Below are positions 25,624-35,619 of a stretch of DNA of 64,000 nt, one piece after another. The stretch is from Chryseobacterium sp. Bi04 (lineage in GTDB: Bacteria; Bacteroidota; Bacteroidia; Flavobacteriales; Weeksellaceae): positions 186,001-250,000 of the forward strand of contig NZ_CAKKLP010000005.1 of the NCBI RefSeq assembly GCF_918698085.1. The letters are read 5' to 3'. Every line of letters starts with the position of its first letter. The stretch's first letter is position 1. The translations under genes were made by a program, and so were the position numbers. A model generated the notes under the pieces. That model ran no database searches, was not told the origin of the DNA, and saw nothing but the letters and a program-made list of their open reading frames with translations.

Positions 25624-28233
25624 ATGAGCATTATTTTTAAAAAGCGACTACTTATAGCGCTTGTATTACCAACGGCCGGCATATATTATGCACAGAGTAC
25701 GAAGGATTCTTTAGAAAAATCTAAATCTATTGATGAGGTGATGTTAGTGGGAAGAAACCTTTCCCAAACAGCCAAAGAAAGAAAAACCCCTGTTGCAGTT
25801 TCTACCATTAAGGCAGCTGAAATTCAGGAAAAATTAGGAAACAGAGAATTTCCCGAAATTATGAAGTCTACCCCATCCGTGTATGTTACTAAAGTAGGCG
25901 GCGGATTTGGAGACAGCAGAATTAACATGAGGGGTTTTGACGGTGCCAACATTGCGGTGATCATCAACGGACAGCCTGTTAATGATATGCAGGGAGGTAC
26001 TGTATATTGGTCCAACTGGACCGGATTGGCAGATATTGCAAGCAATATTCAGATTCAGAGAGGGTTAGGAGCTTCTAAATTTGTAGTTCCGTCTGTAGGG
26101 GGAACGATAAATATTGTAACCAAAGCTACTGATTCTGAGCAAAAAGCAATGATAAAGGCAGAAGCAGGTAATGACAACTACTCCAGAGTATCAGCCATGT
26201 ATTCTTCCGGGTTAAAAAATAAGTGGGGAACAACTGTTCTACTCTCCCGTTGGCAAGGTGACGGTTATATCAACGGAACCAAAGGAGAAGGCTATTCATG
26301 GTTTTTCTCTACAGGATTTAAGCCTAATGAAAAGCATGCATTCAATTTAATTGCTACAGGTGCACCACAGGTACACGACACAAGAAGATCTTCTGCAACC
26401 GGAGCGAATGTAGCCACTTTACGACAGTTTGAAACCTATGGAAGAAGATATAATCCACAAACAGGAATGCTGAATGGTTCTTCATTCAACTTGGCGCCCA
26501 ACTTCTATCACAAACCTATTGCATCACTTAACTGGGACTGGAATATTAATGATGCCCTGAAGCTTTCTACAGTTGTTTATGGTTCCTGGGGACGTGGTGG
26601 CGGTGGTACCGGGCTTAATGGTTCTATTAAAAATGCTAACGGGCAAACTATGAATTTCATGAATTATGGCCAGGGCGGAGATGGCACCATCAACTGGGAT
26701 ATGATTTACCGTTACAACAGAGGGGGTATGGTCACTGATTATAATGGAAATTCCTTTCAGAAACCAACCTTTACTGCTCCTGCGGGATCTCCGGCTGATT
26801 ATAATGGACAATATGTAGCTACTTTAAACGGGACTTCCGGTATCGTTAGAAAGCAGAGCATTAATTCTCATGACTGGTATGGAGCCATCGCAGATCTTAA
26901 TTACAAAAAGAATAACTGGACCTTTAACGGAGGGATCGACCTTAAGACTTACAAAGGAGCGCTTTATGATATCGTTACCGATATGCTGGGCTCTGATGCA
27001 TTATATATTCCTAATACGGTGAATGCTCCAAAAGGATCTTATGTAGACCAAACCGTAAAACCGGAACCTCTTACCAAGCTTAATAATGCTCAGAAAGTAT
27101 CTATATACAACGAAGGGTTGGTAAAATGGGCAGGTTTATATGGAATGGTTGAGTACAGTTCAGAAAAGCTAAGTGCATCTGTTCAGGCTTCAGTTTCTGA
27201 ACAATATTACAAGAGAATAGACTATATGCTGTATACTCCCGGAAATCAGGAAACCAAGTGGTATCATAAAACGGGATATATTGTAAAAGGAGGTGCCAAC
27301 TATAATATAGACCAGCATCATAATGTATTTTTCAATACGGGAGTTATTTCGAGACAACCGCTATTCAATGCTTTATTCCCATCAAACCAAAACATATACA
27401 ACGATGCGAAGAATGAAAGAATCTTCTCTGTAGAATTGGGATATGGGTTCAAATCCCGTTATGTGGATGTTAATATTAACGCTTACAGAACACAGTGGGA
27501 TGACAGATTCATCTCAAGAACATTTAATGCCGGTGCCGCAGATGTTGCCAATTTCTCTCAGTTAAAACTTGGAAATGCTTATTTCTACAACGCCCTGAAT
27601 GTTGGACAGGTACACCAGGGAGTTGAACTGGAAGCGAAAGCAAGACCTCTTTCTAACCTTAGGCTTAGAGGGATGCTATCGTTAGGGAACTGGAAGTACA
27701 AAGGGAATGCAAATTTCAACATCATGGATGTTCAGAGCAACCAGGAAGTCACCGGAGCAACAGGAATCATCAACATCAAAGATCTGAAGGTAGGAGATGC
27801 TGCCCAAACAACAGCAAGCATCGGGGCTGATTATAATATTACCAAAGCTTTCAGCATTGATGCTAACTGGGAATATTATGACAAGCTATATGCACAATTC
27901 AATCCTATCAACTTCCTTACTGAAGCAGCAAGAGAAAAAGGGATTGTAAAATTACCAAGCTATCATTTATTTGATGTAGGGGCTACTTATAAATTCATCA
28001 TTGATCAGAAAAAATCATTGACATTAAGAGCTAATGTATACAACTTATTCAATAAGTACTATATTTCTGAGCTAAGCTCCAATATTTTTGCAGGTGATAA
28101 AATTGCCAATGGTCCGGATGCCGGAAAAACATACCAGGAAGCAGGAAGAGTTTATCAGGGCGTAGCTGACGGCAATACAGGATTCCTTGGATTTGGAAGA
28201 ACCTGGTCTGTTGCAGCAACTTTCAGATTCTAA
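25624..28233 (+). CDS. TonB-dependent outer membrane receptor
   Basis: 869 residues with a signal peptide ending at Tyr-Tyr-Ala-Gln (residue ~24). A plug domain follows (Glu-Phe-Pro-Glu-Ile-Met-Lys-Ser-Thr-Pro-Ser-Val-Tyr-Val; Arg-Gly-Phe-Asp-Gly). The barrel ends in Thr-Phe-Arg-Phe. No N-terminal CarboxypepD-like domain is seen. It is transcribed alone, divergently from the esterase genes, and ends at a strong terminator. The ligand is unknown; iron-chelate or peptide-type receptors of similar size exist in this group. Confidence 0.85.
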   Translation: MSIIFKKRLLIALVLPTAGIYYAQSTKDSLEKSKSIDEVMLVGRNLSQTAKERKTPVAVSTIKAAEIQEKLGNREFPEIMKSTPSVYVTKVGGGFGDSRINMRGFDGANIAVIINGQPVNDMQGGTVYWSNWTGLADIASNIQIQRGLGASKFVVPSVGGTINIVTKATDSEQKAMIKAEAGNDNYSRVSAMYSSGLKNKWGTTVLLSRWQGDGYINGTKGEGYSWFFSTGFKPNEKHAFNLIATGAPQVHDTRRSSATGANVATLRQFETYGRRYNPQTGMLNGSSFNLAPNFYHKPIASLNWDWNINDALKLSTVVYGSWGRGGGGTGLNGSIKNANGQTMNFMNYGQGGDGTINWDMIYRYNRGGMVTDYNGNSFQKPTFTAPAGSPADYNGQYVATLNGTSGIVRKQSINSHDWYGAIADLNYKKNNWTFNGGIDLKTYKGALYDIVTDMLGSDALYIPNTVNAPKGSYVDQTVKPEPLTKLNNAQKVSIYNEGLVKWAGLYGMVEYSSEKLSASVQASVSEQYYKRIDYMLYTPGNQETKWYHKTGYIVKGGANYNIDQHHNVFFNTGVISRQPLFNALFPSNQNIYNDAKNERIFSVELGYGFKSRYVDVNINAYRTQWDDRFISRTFNAGAADVANFSQLKLGNAYFYNALNVGQVHQGVELEAKARPLSNLRLRGMLSLGNWKYKGNANFNIMDVQSNQEVTGATGIINIKDLKVGDAAQTTASIGADYNITKAFSIDANWEYYDKLYAQFNPINFLTEAAREKGIVKLPSYHLFDVGATYKFIIDQKKSLTLRANVYNLFNKYYISELSSNIFAGDKIANGPDAGKTYQEAGRVYQGVADGNTGFLGFGRTWSVAATFRF

Positions 28234-28259
28234 TTATACCATCTGAATATCAATCAATT

Positions 28260-28292
28260 GAACCCGTCAAAAGTGACGGGTTCTTTTCTTTT
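28260..28292 (+). terminator. Terminator of the TonB receptor gene
   Basis: GAACCCGTCA and TGACGGGTTC (28260-28283) form a 10-bp perfect stem with a 4-nt loop, followed by TTTTCTTTT. It may also serve the minus-strand gene that ends at 28335. Confidence 0.85.
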
Positions 28293-28334
28293 AAAAGATG
28301 TTGTTATCTTCTCTTCATCCCATAATCAATATCA

Positions 28335-29219
28335 TTAATTCTCAATCGATTTAATCTTTAAATCCATATCAATCCTATAAGCAAGATGTTCATGCATTTT
28401 TTCTATGAAATGAAGCTCGGCATTCATAATCTTACCGGTTGATTTTTCAAAATTGTATTTTGTTTTGACACTGAATTCAAATTGGTCAATAGAGAATTCC
28501 TTCTCATTTTCATAAAGCTTTTTGATATGACTTTTAATGAGTTCTTCCCGGTTGTTCAACACGGAATGAAATTCTACAAAAAGGGTATTGTTTTCTTCTT
28601 CAAGTTTCACCAGTTTTAGCTGATAGCTGTACTCTACTCCCTGCATCAATCTGGAACGAATATTCAACGGGCTGGATAGAAAGCTGTAATATTCATTAGG
28701 TGGAAATATCAAACTGTAAACCTCCGGTAACAGAAGAATATACTGTAGGTTTTTCTTCAGTTCTCCCTCAAAGCTTTTCAATCCTTTTTCATAATTGGCA
28801 ACCAATTTAATCTGATCTTTTTTTTCCGGAAAAACAGTAACCATTTTATTTTCTTTCCATTCTTCCCAGCTCTTCCACAGCTCCTCTGTATTCTCAACAG
28901 AAAGTATCTTTCCGTTTGCATTTCGTTTGATATAAAGATTACGTGAAATATCAGCAAGGGCAAGACTTTGTTGTAAAAAGGATTTCATTGTATGATCTTC
29001 CGTATTTCCTGTAATTTCAAGAAGATTTATCCTATTGTAAATAAGATCTGATTCTTTCTGCTGGTCAAGAAGAAGTTCAGATGAGGTTTTTAAAGAAATT
29101 GGGGAATTTTCCTTACCCATCAGAAAGATATTCTCCACATTCAGGGTATATTCCTGCGAGAATTTTTCAAGTTGAAGAAGAGGAATATTTTCCCCAAAAA
29201 AGAAATTTGAAATACTCAT
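28335..29219 (-). CDS. Protein of unknown function at the end of the T6SS cargo operon
   Basis: 294 residues, no signal peptide and no clear membrane segment. It is rich in charged residues and Leu. I do not recognise a domain. It lies 57 nt after the DUF4259 gene on the same strand, so it may belong to the effector-immunity operon. It could be another immunity or adaptor protein, or an unrelated housekeeping protein. Confidence 0.55.
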   Translation of the reverse strand: MSISNFFFGENIPLLQLEKFSQEYTLNVENIFLMGKENSPISLKTSSELLLDQQKESDLIYNRINLLEITGNTEDHTMKSFLQQSLALADISRNLYIKRNANGKILSVENTEELWKSWEEWKENKMVTVFPEKKDQIKLVANYEKGLKSFEGELKKNLQYILLLPEVYSLIFPPNEYYSFLSSPLNIRSRLMQGVEYSYQLKLVKLEEENNTLFVEFHSVLNNREELIKSHIKKLYENEKEFSIDQFEFSVKTKYNFEKSTGKIMNAELHFIEKMHEHLAYRIDMDLKIKSIEN

Positions 29220-29276
29220 TACTTTATTTTGATTCCTGTGCAGTTTAAATGATCTCTTCTAAAGATATTTTATTTA

Positions 29277-29756
29277 TTATGAAAAATTGGTTTTTATATA
29301 TTTCGTCCACTCCTCCTCAATTTCCGGATCATTATTTTCTTCATCAACAAAATTATAGTTGCTATAAAAATTATCGAGCTTCATAATTAAAGAAACCTGA
29401 TAATTAAACCATTGGTGATATTCATCAGATTCTTCCCATAATTCTCTTACTTCTGAATGCTCTTTAAAGAAAAGGATCTTTTTAGAGGCTTTTATAACCA
29501 TTTGAGCTAATAGAATCGTATCTACAGATTCCAACTGTGGCAAAATGTAGTCTGTGGAAATCAGTTTCAAACGACCACTCAGTGCTTCAAGTATTGCTAA
29601 CGTAATAAAGCTTTCTTCATCATCTATAAAATCATCTTCATCCAAAATTTTGGTGAGATAAGAAATCACTAATTCTTTATCCGGAGATTCCTCCAGTTCT
29701 GCAAACCAATCTGCAGCAGTATCATTTTCGAAGTTCTTATATCCCCAAGCCCCCAT
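29277..29756 (-). CDS. DUF4259 domain protein
   Basis: 159 residues. The N-terminus Met-Gly-Ala-Trp-Gly-Tyr-Lys-Asn-Phe-Glu-Asn-Asp-Thr-Ala-Ala-Asp-Trp is the DUF4259 hallmark. The rest is an acidic helical domain. The family is common near toxin-immunity loci and is suspected to be immunity-related, but this is not proven. It lies 15 nt after the second Imm26-like gene in the same direction. Confidence 0.75.
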   Translation of the reverse strand: MGAWGYKNFENDTAADWFAELEESPDKELVISYLTKILDEDDFIDDEESFITLAILEALSGRLKLISTDYILPQLESVDTILLAQMVIKASKKILFFKEHSEVRELWEESDEYHQWFNYQVSLIMKLDNFYSNYNFVDEENNDPEIEEEWTKYIKTNFS

Positions 29757-29771
29757 AATTATATTTTAAAA

Positions 29772-30452
29772 TTAATGTTTATAGAATCTGGCTAAATCAA
29801 ATCCCATTTCCTTAGATAATTCATAATAACTTTTATCTGGATCTAATTTAAGATTATCATAAACTACTTTTCTTAATTCATTATTATAATGTAAATCATT
29901 TTTAATTAAATAATGAGGTCTTATTACTTCTTGTGGTATAAGATCTCTTCTTTTTTGAAAATCTAAAGTAGCATGTAATAGAACTCTTGGTACACAAGAA
30001 GAGATCTGATAGTCTAGCTCTTTAAATTCTTTTTCTGATAAACGAGTTTTTAAATTTAATTCTCCACGAGAAAGAATAGCTCCATCCATATCATAAGTCA
30101 AATTTTCAGGAAATTCAACTTTTGTATAATCTACATTAACATTTTTTATTTTTCCCAATTCTAATGAATTATACTTAGAGTTATTTAATGATGTTACTAA
30201 AACTCTTGGAATAATAACTTTTGGTTCAGTAAAATCATTTATATTTTCATAAATTCCATCATACATTTCTACTAACTGGTATCCTTGATAAAATCCGGCT
30301 AGAATTGGAAAGTAATCCTCTGATAATTCAGTTTTCTTTATAATTTTATTGAATTGAGAATTAACATCAAATAAAACCCTACCAAATACATATAGATTTT
30401 CATTTTCAATTTTTAGATAAAAAATATCTCCAGTTCCTAATTTTTTACTCAT
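29772..30452 (-). CDS. Imm26-like immunity protein (copy 2)
   Basis: 226 residues. The start Lys-Leu-Gly-Thr-Gly-Asp-Ile-Phe-Tyr-Leu-Lys and the Phe-Gly-Arg-Val-Leu-Phe-Asp element match the Imm26 immunity family. The C-terminal Leu-Asp-Pro-Asp-Lys-Ser-Tyr-Tyr-Glu-Leu-Ser-Lys-Glu-Met-Gly-Phe-Asp-Leu is nearly identical to the end of the neighbouring paralogue. It is separated by 3 nt from that paralogue. The very AT-rich sequence fits a mobile immunity gene. It probably neutralises the nuclease encoded upstream, or a related toxin. Confidence 0.72.
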   Translation of the reverse strand: MSKKLGTGDIFYLKIENENLYVFGRVLFDVNSQFNKIIKKTELSEDYFPILAGFYQGYQLVEMYDGIYENINDFTEPKVIIPRVLVTSLNNSKYNSLELGKIKNVNVDYTKVEFPENLTYDMDGAILSRGELNLKTRLSEKEFKELDYQISSCVPRVLLHATLDFQKRRDLIPQEVIRPHYLIKNDLHYNNELRKVVYDNLKLDPDKSYYELSKEMGFDLARFYKH

Positions 30453-30455
30453 TCC

Positions 30456-31112
30456 TTAATAAAACCGTTCTAAATCAAATCCCATTTCCTTAGATAATTC
30501 ATAATAGCTTTTATCTGGATCTAAATTTAAATCTGAATAAATTTGTTTTCTTTCATCGGGATGATACAAAAGATCTAAATCTGTAAGGCTTTCATCATAA
30601 TAATCTCCGTCTATTAAATCCTCTCTTCCTTGTAACCCTAAACTAGCATCTAAAATCACAACAGGGTATTCCGGAGCAGGAAGAACTCCAGGATATTGAA
30701 TCGGATCCTTAATAGCTGTTTTGAAATAAAGTTCTCCCCTCATTAACCGAACTTCATTATATGCATTTCCTACAACTTCCGGAAATTCTATATTCTTAAC
30801 ATCAACTTTATGATGTCCAGCTACTTCCCATTTTAAACTATTTGCTTTTGAATCTATTTTAAATACAAAAACTCTAGGAATTAATACTTCCATACTATCT
30901 GGAAGATTGGGAGAATCATATATACCTTTGTAAATTTCTATTAGATGGCATCCTGCATAAGTTGTAAAATAGTTTTCATCGTTTACCTTTGATTTTTTTA
31001 GCTGGCTGTCTACATCAAATAAGACCCTACCAAAAATAAAAAGATTTTTGTTTTCTAATTTTAAATTGAAAATATCTCCAACCTCTAATTTTTTTATCAT
31101 TTTTATGGACAT
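30456..31112 (-). CDS. Imm26-like immunity protein (copy 1)
   Basis: 218 residues with the Imm26 pattern (Val-Gly-Asp-Ile-Phe-Asn-Leu-Lys; Phe-Gly-Arg-Val-Leu-Phe-Asp). The listed ATG overlaps the effector stop by 10 nt; an ATG at 31100 avoids the overlap. Direct contact with the effector gene makes it the likely cognate immunity protein. It is a paralogue of the next gene, with the divergence concentrated in the middle of the protein. Confidence 0.74.
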   Translation of the reverse strand: MSIKMIKKLEVGDIFNLKLENKNLFIFGRVLFDVDSQLKKSKVNDENYFTTYAGCHLIEIYKGIYDSPNLPDSMEVLIPRVFVFKIDSKANSLKWEVAGHHKVDVKNIEFPEVVGNAYNEVRLMRGELYFKTAIKDPIQYPGVLPAPEYPVVILDASLGLQGREDLIDGDYYDESLTDLDLLYHPDERKQIYSDLNLDPDKSYYELSKEMGFDLERFY

Positions 31113-33109
31113 TTTATAAGTTTACTAAAATAATTAAATTTCCTTTTGCTTAACGCATTAATCTTATTTCTAATTTCCGCTCCTGCTTTTAAAGTTTTAG
31201 TTCCATTTTGCATTATATGATATTGTTCACGAGCTGCTGTTTGAAATGCATTCCAAGTTCCAGACTCTAATGTTCTACTAACATATCTTCTAGGATCGAG
31301 TCCTTTCTCTAAGACATGCTGAGTAAATCTTTTCCCATCTTCTTGTATTGTTTTTCCAACATAAACATATTGTTTTGTTTTCTTATCCCAAATCCCATAA
31401 ATTTCTGATGGCTTAGGAGTGAGATCATGAAAAACTGAATTTGGATAAGACTTTCCGTTATGCACCAGAATATCAAGTGAAGACACAAAATAATTATGTA
31501 CTTCTTCAACTTCAAGATTATAGGTTTTGAAATTTCCAACAATTTTTTCGGTCTTTTCTACAATGATAGATTTTCCGGTGGCATCCATCAACAGATTTCC
31601 GCTTTCAATATCTTCTGCATTAATCCAGTCAGAATGCGTTACTGACCAGAACCTGTGGGCTGATGTACTTTCAATGATTTCATCCCCAATATATAGCCTG
31701 CAAAGACTTTCAGTATGATTTACATACACTCCGGTAACCTGTTTTAAGACCTCCGTATGTTTATCCTGATCAAAAGCTGTAACATAATCTCCTACTGAAA
31801 TTGTTTCAATAGCTGCATAACCACTATTTTCATCAATTTTCACTAAAGTTCCGGCAGGGAAACAATGTTTAAGTTTCGCGAGGTCATCCCAAGTTTTTGC
31901 TACAAGCTCAGCGGCTTCATCAGCCATTTTACTTAAGCATTTTCCACTGTTATGCACTAGAACCCCTGAATTCCCTACAAAATAATTATGCCAGTGGTCT
32001 ACCTCAAAATTATAGACTTTCTGAGGGGTATAATTGAATTCTGTCTTTTGTATAATACCTTCTTGCTGGTCACGCAAAAGAATTTTATCTCCTTCTTTCA
32101 ATTCTGAAGCATCCGTCCATTCACCATTGGTATAAAAAGGATGGGTAGCCGTTGTTTCAATAACTTCAGCTTCCGTATAAATACTAATCGTATGATCACT
32201 TTCATTGGTGATTAAATCAATCACCGGCTGAAGGGCTACGGTATCTGTATCTTCATCATAAGCCCAGACAAGATCTCCAATTCTGATGTCTTCAATATTT
32301 TTAATTCCATGTTCAGTATGAACAGGTGTTCCAGCCGGAAAACAGGCAAAAACACAGGTTTTAAGCAGCTTTTTAGCGATATCGTCTACACTTTTCTTTA
32401 AGGCTTCTTTGCTCAGTTTTTTCAACGCAGCTTTTCCCATCTGCTGAAGAGCTTCTTTAGAGATAGCTTTTGCACCAGCTTTTATGGCACCTTTCACACC
32501 GGCTTTTGCACCCTGCATGGCTACTGTTCCGGTTCCAAAAGAAACCACTCCTACCGCAATAGAGGCTACATCCCAGATTAAAAATCCGGCATTCATAGCA
32601 GCTCCCCAGCCATCACCGGTCTGTATATCGTTGATAAGATCACGGCCGCTTCCCCAAACGGGGATCATCCCTTCTACAAAGCCTGCTTCTCCTACACTGT
32701 CTCCATGTCCGCTGTCATCAAGCTCGCGCTGTGCCTGATCCTGCATATCTTTTACTTCCTGAGCGGCATCGTCCGGAAGAGGAACCTGCCCGCTGGTCAT
32801 AAATTCTATCTTTCCACCTACAGTACATTGACAGGTACTTTTCCCTATCAAAGATCTGATTCCATTAATTTTTACCTGCCAGGTATCCTGCCAGGTCATA
32901 GGAACGGTGGCTGGTGCACAAGGACCACCACTGACTTTGCATACCTTAAAGGATGGAATATTAATCAGAGGAGCAGCATCTTGATTGGTGGCCACCAAAC
33001 AGCCATGGATCTTCACCTTTGTATTGAACGTAGGTTTAAAAAAATCCGGGGCAGCTCCCTGATCGCACATCATCAGGGCATTGAGGGTTATGTATTCTAA
33101 CTCATCCAT
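31103..33109 (-). CDS. T6SS PAAR-like effector with two HINT domains and a GIY-YIG nuclease tip
   Basis: 668 residues. Residues ~8-115 are a Cys-rich DUF4280 (PAAR-like) domain that would cap the VgrG spike. A small hydrophobic and Ala-Gly-rich linker spans ~150-240. HINT domain 1 runs from Cys256 to His386-Asn387; HINT domain 2 from Cys416 to His550-Asn551. The C-terminal ~115 residues fit a GIY-YIG nuclease: Tyr571-Gly-Ile, Tyr583-Val-Gly-Lys-Thr, Arg594, His598 and Glu628. HINT self-cleavage would free the toxin. Two HINT units in one effector are unusual. It lies 16 nt after vgrG and overlaps the immunity gene. Confidence 0.82.
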   Translation of the reverse strand: MDELEYITLNALMMCDQGAAPDFFKPTFNTKVKIHGCLVATNQDAAPLINIPSFKVCKVSGGPCAPATVPMTWQDTWQVKINGIRSLIGKSTCQCTVGGKIEFMTSGQVPLPDDAAQEVKDMQDQAQRELDDSGHGDSVGEAGFVEGMIPVWGSGRDLINDIQTGDGWGAAMNAGFLIWDVASIAVGVVSFGTGTVAMQGAKAGVKGAIKAGAKAISKEALQQMGKAALKKLSKEALKKSVDDIAKKLLKTCVFACFPAGTPVHTEHGIKNIEDIRIGDLVWAYDEDTDTVALQPVIDLITNESDHTISIYTEAEVIETTATHPFYTNGEWTDASELKEGDKILLRDQQEGIIQKTEFNYTPQKVYNFEVDHWHNYFVGNSGVLVHNSGKCLSKMADEAAELVAKTWDDLAKLKHCFPAGTLVKIDENSGYAAIETISVGDYVTAFDQDKHTEVLKQVTGVYVNHTESLCRLYIGDEIIESTSAHRFWSVTHSDWINAEDIESGNLLMDATGKSIIVEKTEKIVGNFKTYNLEVEEVHNYFVSSLDILVHNGKSYPNSVFHDLTPKPSEIYGIWDKKTKQYVYVGKTIQEDGKRFTQHVLEKGLDPRRYVSRTLESGTWNAFQTAAREQYHIMQNGTKTLKAGAEIRNKINALSKRKFNYFSKLIKCP

Positions 33110-33125
33110 GATTTCTGTTTTAGAA

Positions 33126-35258
33126 TTACATAATATTGGTATCTCCGGAAGACATCACAGCGCTTGGCCCTCCGGTAATTGTAAGTGGAGAATCTGTGCT
33201 AATATTCATCGCTCCTCCTTTACTTGAAAGTCCGAGTGCACCGGTAAGTGCAGTAATATCAATGATTCCTTTTCCTGCTGATGCCGTAATTCCTGCTTCA
33301 GATATGGTAATAGAATTATCTCCTACCTTCAGAGTGATACTTGTTTTTCCGTCAAGGGTAATATTTCCTCCAGCATCCATTTTTAATAAGGATTGTGGTG
33401 GAGCATCTTTCTTACCCCCAACGTTGATTACATTGGTACTTCCTGCATTTACGGTATGATTGCTATTGGCGTTGGTGGTTGCATTTCCGGTTCCGTCAAA
33501 ATTCATATTGGCACCACCCTGATCTTTAAGATTCATGGATCCGGCACCATTATCATATTTCAATTCTGCACCGCTTCGGCCACTGAAACTCATGATATTA
33601 TTTCCGGTACCGCCACCAGCTCCTATTCCGCCATGGAACATTCCCCCCATGACAAAAGGGCGGTCCGGATGAAGATGTACAAAGTTGACAATCACCTGAT
33701 CTCCCACTTCAGGAATAGACATAAAGCCACGATTCTTGCCTACTTTTTCACTGCTTCCGGCGTCTGGTGACATCACACGGATAAATTCAGTGGTATCCTG
33801 CCCACTCTGCCAATCGAGCTGAACCTGTACACGGCCCTGATTTTCAGGATCGGTGTTGGAAATTACTTTTCCAAACTGGGGTTCTGCCACCGGAACTGTA
33901 AATTCCGGTCTTGGAATAAATCCGGTATCAGCAGCTATTGCCTGAAAAGATCCATCATAATATCCACGGGCATCTACTTCATGAGTTACCTCTATCAGCA
34001 TAAGCTTGGTAAAATATCCGGTATCGTTAGTATCTGACTTACGCATTTCTATATCTGCAATACAGCCCGGATAAAGGAATGGTACGGTTGTATTCCCTGA
34101 AGTAACAAAAACTTCTGAAGCCTTACTTCCCGCAGCACCTTTCTGTGAGGCATCAATATCCATAAAGGAAACAGCCTTGATAGGTGCAACACGTAAAGAC
34201 GGCGTCTGAAAAGTCTTTTCTGAAATTTCATAGGCACGCTTGGCGATCTCTGAGGTATGGTTAATTTTTGAACTTCCACCTTTAAATTTCTCATTTTTGC
34301 TGCTGTTGTATCCATAAAATGATGGATTCACATGCTGAGCTTTCATTTTAATTTTAACGTCAGTGAGATTACTGCCATAAGTCAGCATCACAGGTTTTTC
34401 CTGTGGAGGCAACTGTCCGAAATGCAGCACTTCCCCGTCATAAAAGAATTGCTCCCCATAAGCTTCTGCTATTCTCGCCAGATAATTATAATGGGTTTCT
34501 TCGTATTGACAACTGTAAGAGACATTTCCCTGACGGGCGTCTACCCTGAAATCATATTTTCCTTGCCCCAATCCTTCTTTAATAACTTCATTAGCGATAC
34601 TGTTCAAGCTCATGGGCTGTGCTCCACCAAAACTTTGAATATGAGGGGCTGCATCCAAAAGGATGGTTGGGCTTAATCCTGATAATATAAGATTTCCCAG
34701 ACTTCCCTTTTCCTGACTGAATCCGACTTCTGTGATGACCCCCACAAAATTTCGTTCAGCTCCACCCTCTACATCTTTATACTTGAATACTACTGTAATC
34801 CTTTTTCCAAGAAAATTCTGTACTTCTTCAAGATTATGATTTTCTGCACTTCCTAAAGTATCGTGCGCCAGAATGAGTTCAAACTCATGATGTTTGGTAG
34901 TGCTTTGGGTGAGTTTAAAGTGTTTGAAATATTTTATCGGCTTGCCTTCCACATGAATATCAAGTTTTACTACGCGGTTAATGCCTGCAATGGCGCTTTC
35001 CGGAATACTGTCTGCATTAAATATTCTTGATGTAGGCTGCTTTGCCCATAATTTTCCTTTAGTAATGGATGGTTCATTCGGCAGCAAAGGCTGATTCAGG
35101 AATTGTTTTCCTGTATTCACTACATTCACTGCGTTATTCACTTTTGAAGCAACTTTCTTTACTTCTTTGATTTTTTTATTTTCCTGGATTTTGTTTACAA
35201 AACCTGTCTTGTCTGAATCTATTTCCGGTTTGGGAAGATTATTCTGTTCCTTAAACAT
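33126..35258 (-). CDS. vgrG: Type VI secretion VgrG-like spike protein
   Basis: 710 residues. The N-terminal half has gp27-like folds, the middle (about residues 470-545) a gp5 OB-fold, with Gly-Asp-Gln-Val-Ile-Val-Asn-Phe and His-Pro-Asp-Arg-Pro-Phe-Val-Met-Gly. The C-terminal ~150 residues are a repetitive Asn/Gly/Thr-rich beta-helix needle. It carries the PAAR-like effector of the next gene into a target cell. This is the Bacteroidota-type system; no other structural T6SS genes are in the window, so this is a remote cargo (orphan vgrG) locus. Confidence 0.85.
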   Translation of the reverse strand: MFKEQNNLPKPEIDSDKTGFVNKIQENKKIKEVKKVASKVNNAVNVVNTGKQFLNQPLLPNEPSITKGKLWAKQPTSRIFNADSIPESAIAGINRVVKLDIHVEGKPIKYFKHFKLTQSTTKHHEFELILAHDTLGSAENHNLEEVQNFLGKRITVVFKYKDVEGGAERNFVGVITEVGFSQEKGSLGNLILSGLSPTILLDAAPHIQSFGGAQPMSLNSIANEVIKEGLGQGKYDFRVDARQGNVSYSCQYEETHYNYLARIAEAYGEQFFYDGEVLHFGQLPPQEKPVMLTYGSNLTDVKIKMKAQHVNPSFYGYNSSKNEKFKGGSSKINHTSEIAKRAYEISEKTFQTPSLRVAPIKAVSFMDIDASQKGAAGSKASEVFVTSGNTTVPFLYPGCIADIEMRKSDTNDTGYFTKLMLIEVTHEVDARGYYDGSFQAIAADTGFIPRPEFTVPVAEPQFGKVISNTDPENQGRVQVQLDWQSGQDTTEFIRVMSPDAGSSEKVGKNRGFMSIPEVGDQVIVNFVHLHPDRPFVMGGMFHGGIGAGGGTGNNIMSFSGRSGAELKYDNGAGSMNLKDQGGANMNFDGTGNATTNANSNHTVNAGSTNVINVGGKKDAPPQSLLKMDAGGNITLDGKTSITLKVGDNSITISEAGITASAGKGIIDITALTGALGLSSKGGAMNISTDSPLTITGGPSAVMSSGDTNIM

Positions 35259-35619
35259 GACGTCAATTTTTTTTGGTGTATGACTTAATTAGATATTCAA
35301 CCTTTATAGGTGAGACCCTTTAGCTTAAAGAACCAATCGGCAGCTTGCAAAGGCCTCTTGAACAAGCTTTTTTATGATTGATCTGAGATAGTTGCAGTTG
35401 GAATTTTCAGAAGTGTAATTCCACTTTAAGTACCTGACAGTACTTTTTACAGGATTGATTATTGTATTTTTTCATAAGTTTTTTCGGTGATTTTGGTAAT
35501 GCAATATATAACCTTAAATATTCACGTCAAAATGAACTATCTATTATTTCAAAAATTGTAGTAGAACTACGACAATGAATTTTAAAAAACCTTTCTACGG
35601 AGCTTTTCGTGTCACCGCT
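35259..35619. other. Intergenic region upstream of vgrG
   Basis: No gene was recognised. It presumably holds the vgrG promoter, but no exact TAnnTTTG match was found on the minus strand. A near-perfect short inverted repeat (TTGTAGTAG at 35556, CTACGACAA at 35567) is present. Confidence 0.35.

Noticed and set aside
31103..33109. HINT domains as inteins
   Set aside because: The His-Asn endings are followed by linker or toxin sequence rather than an interrupted host protein, as in polymorphic toxins.
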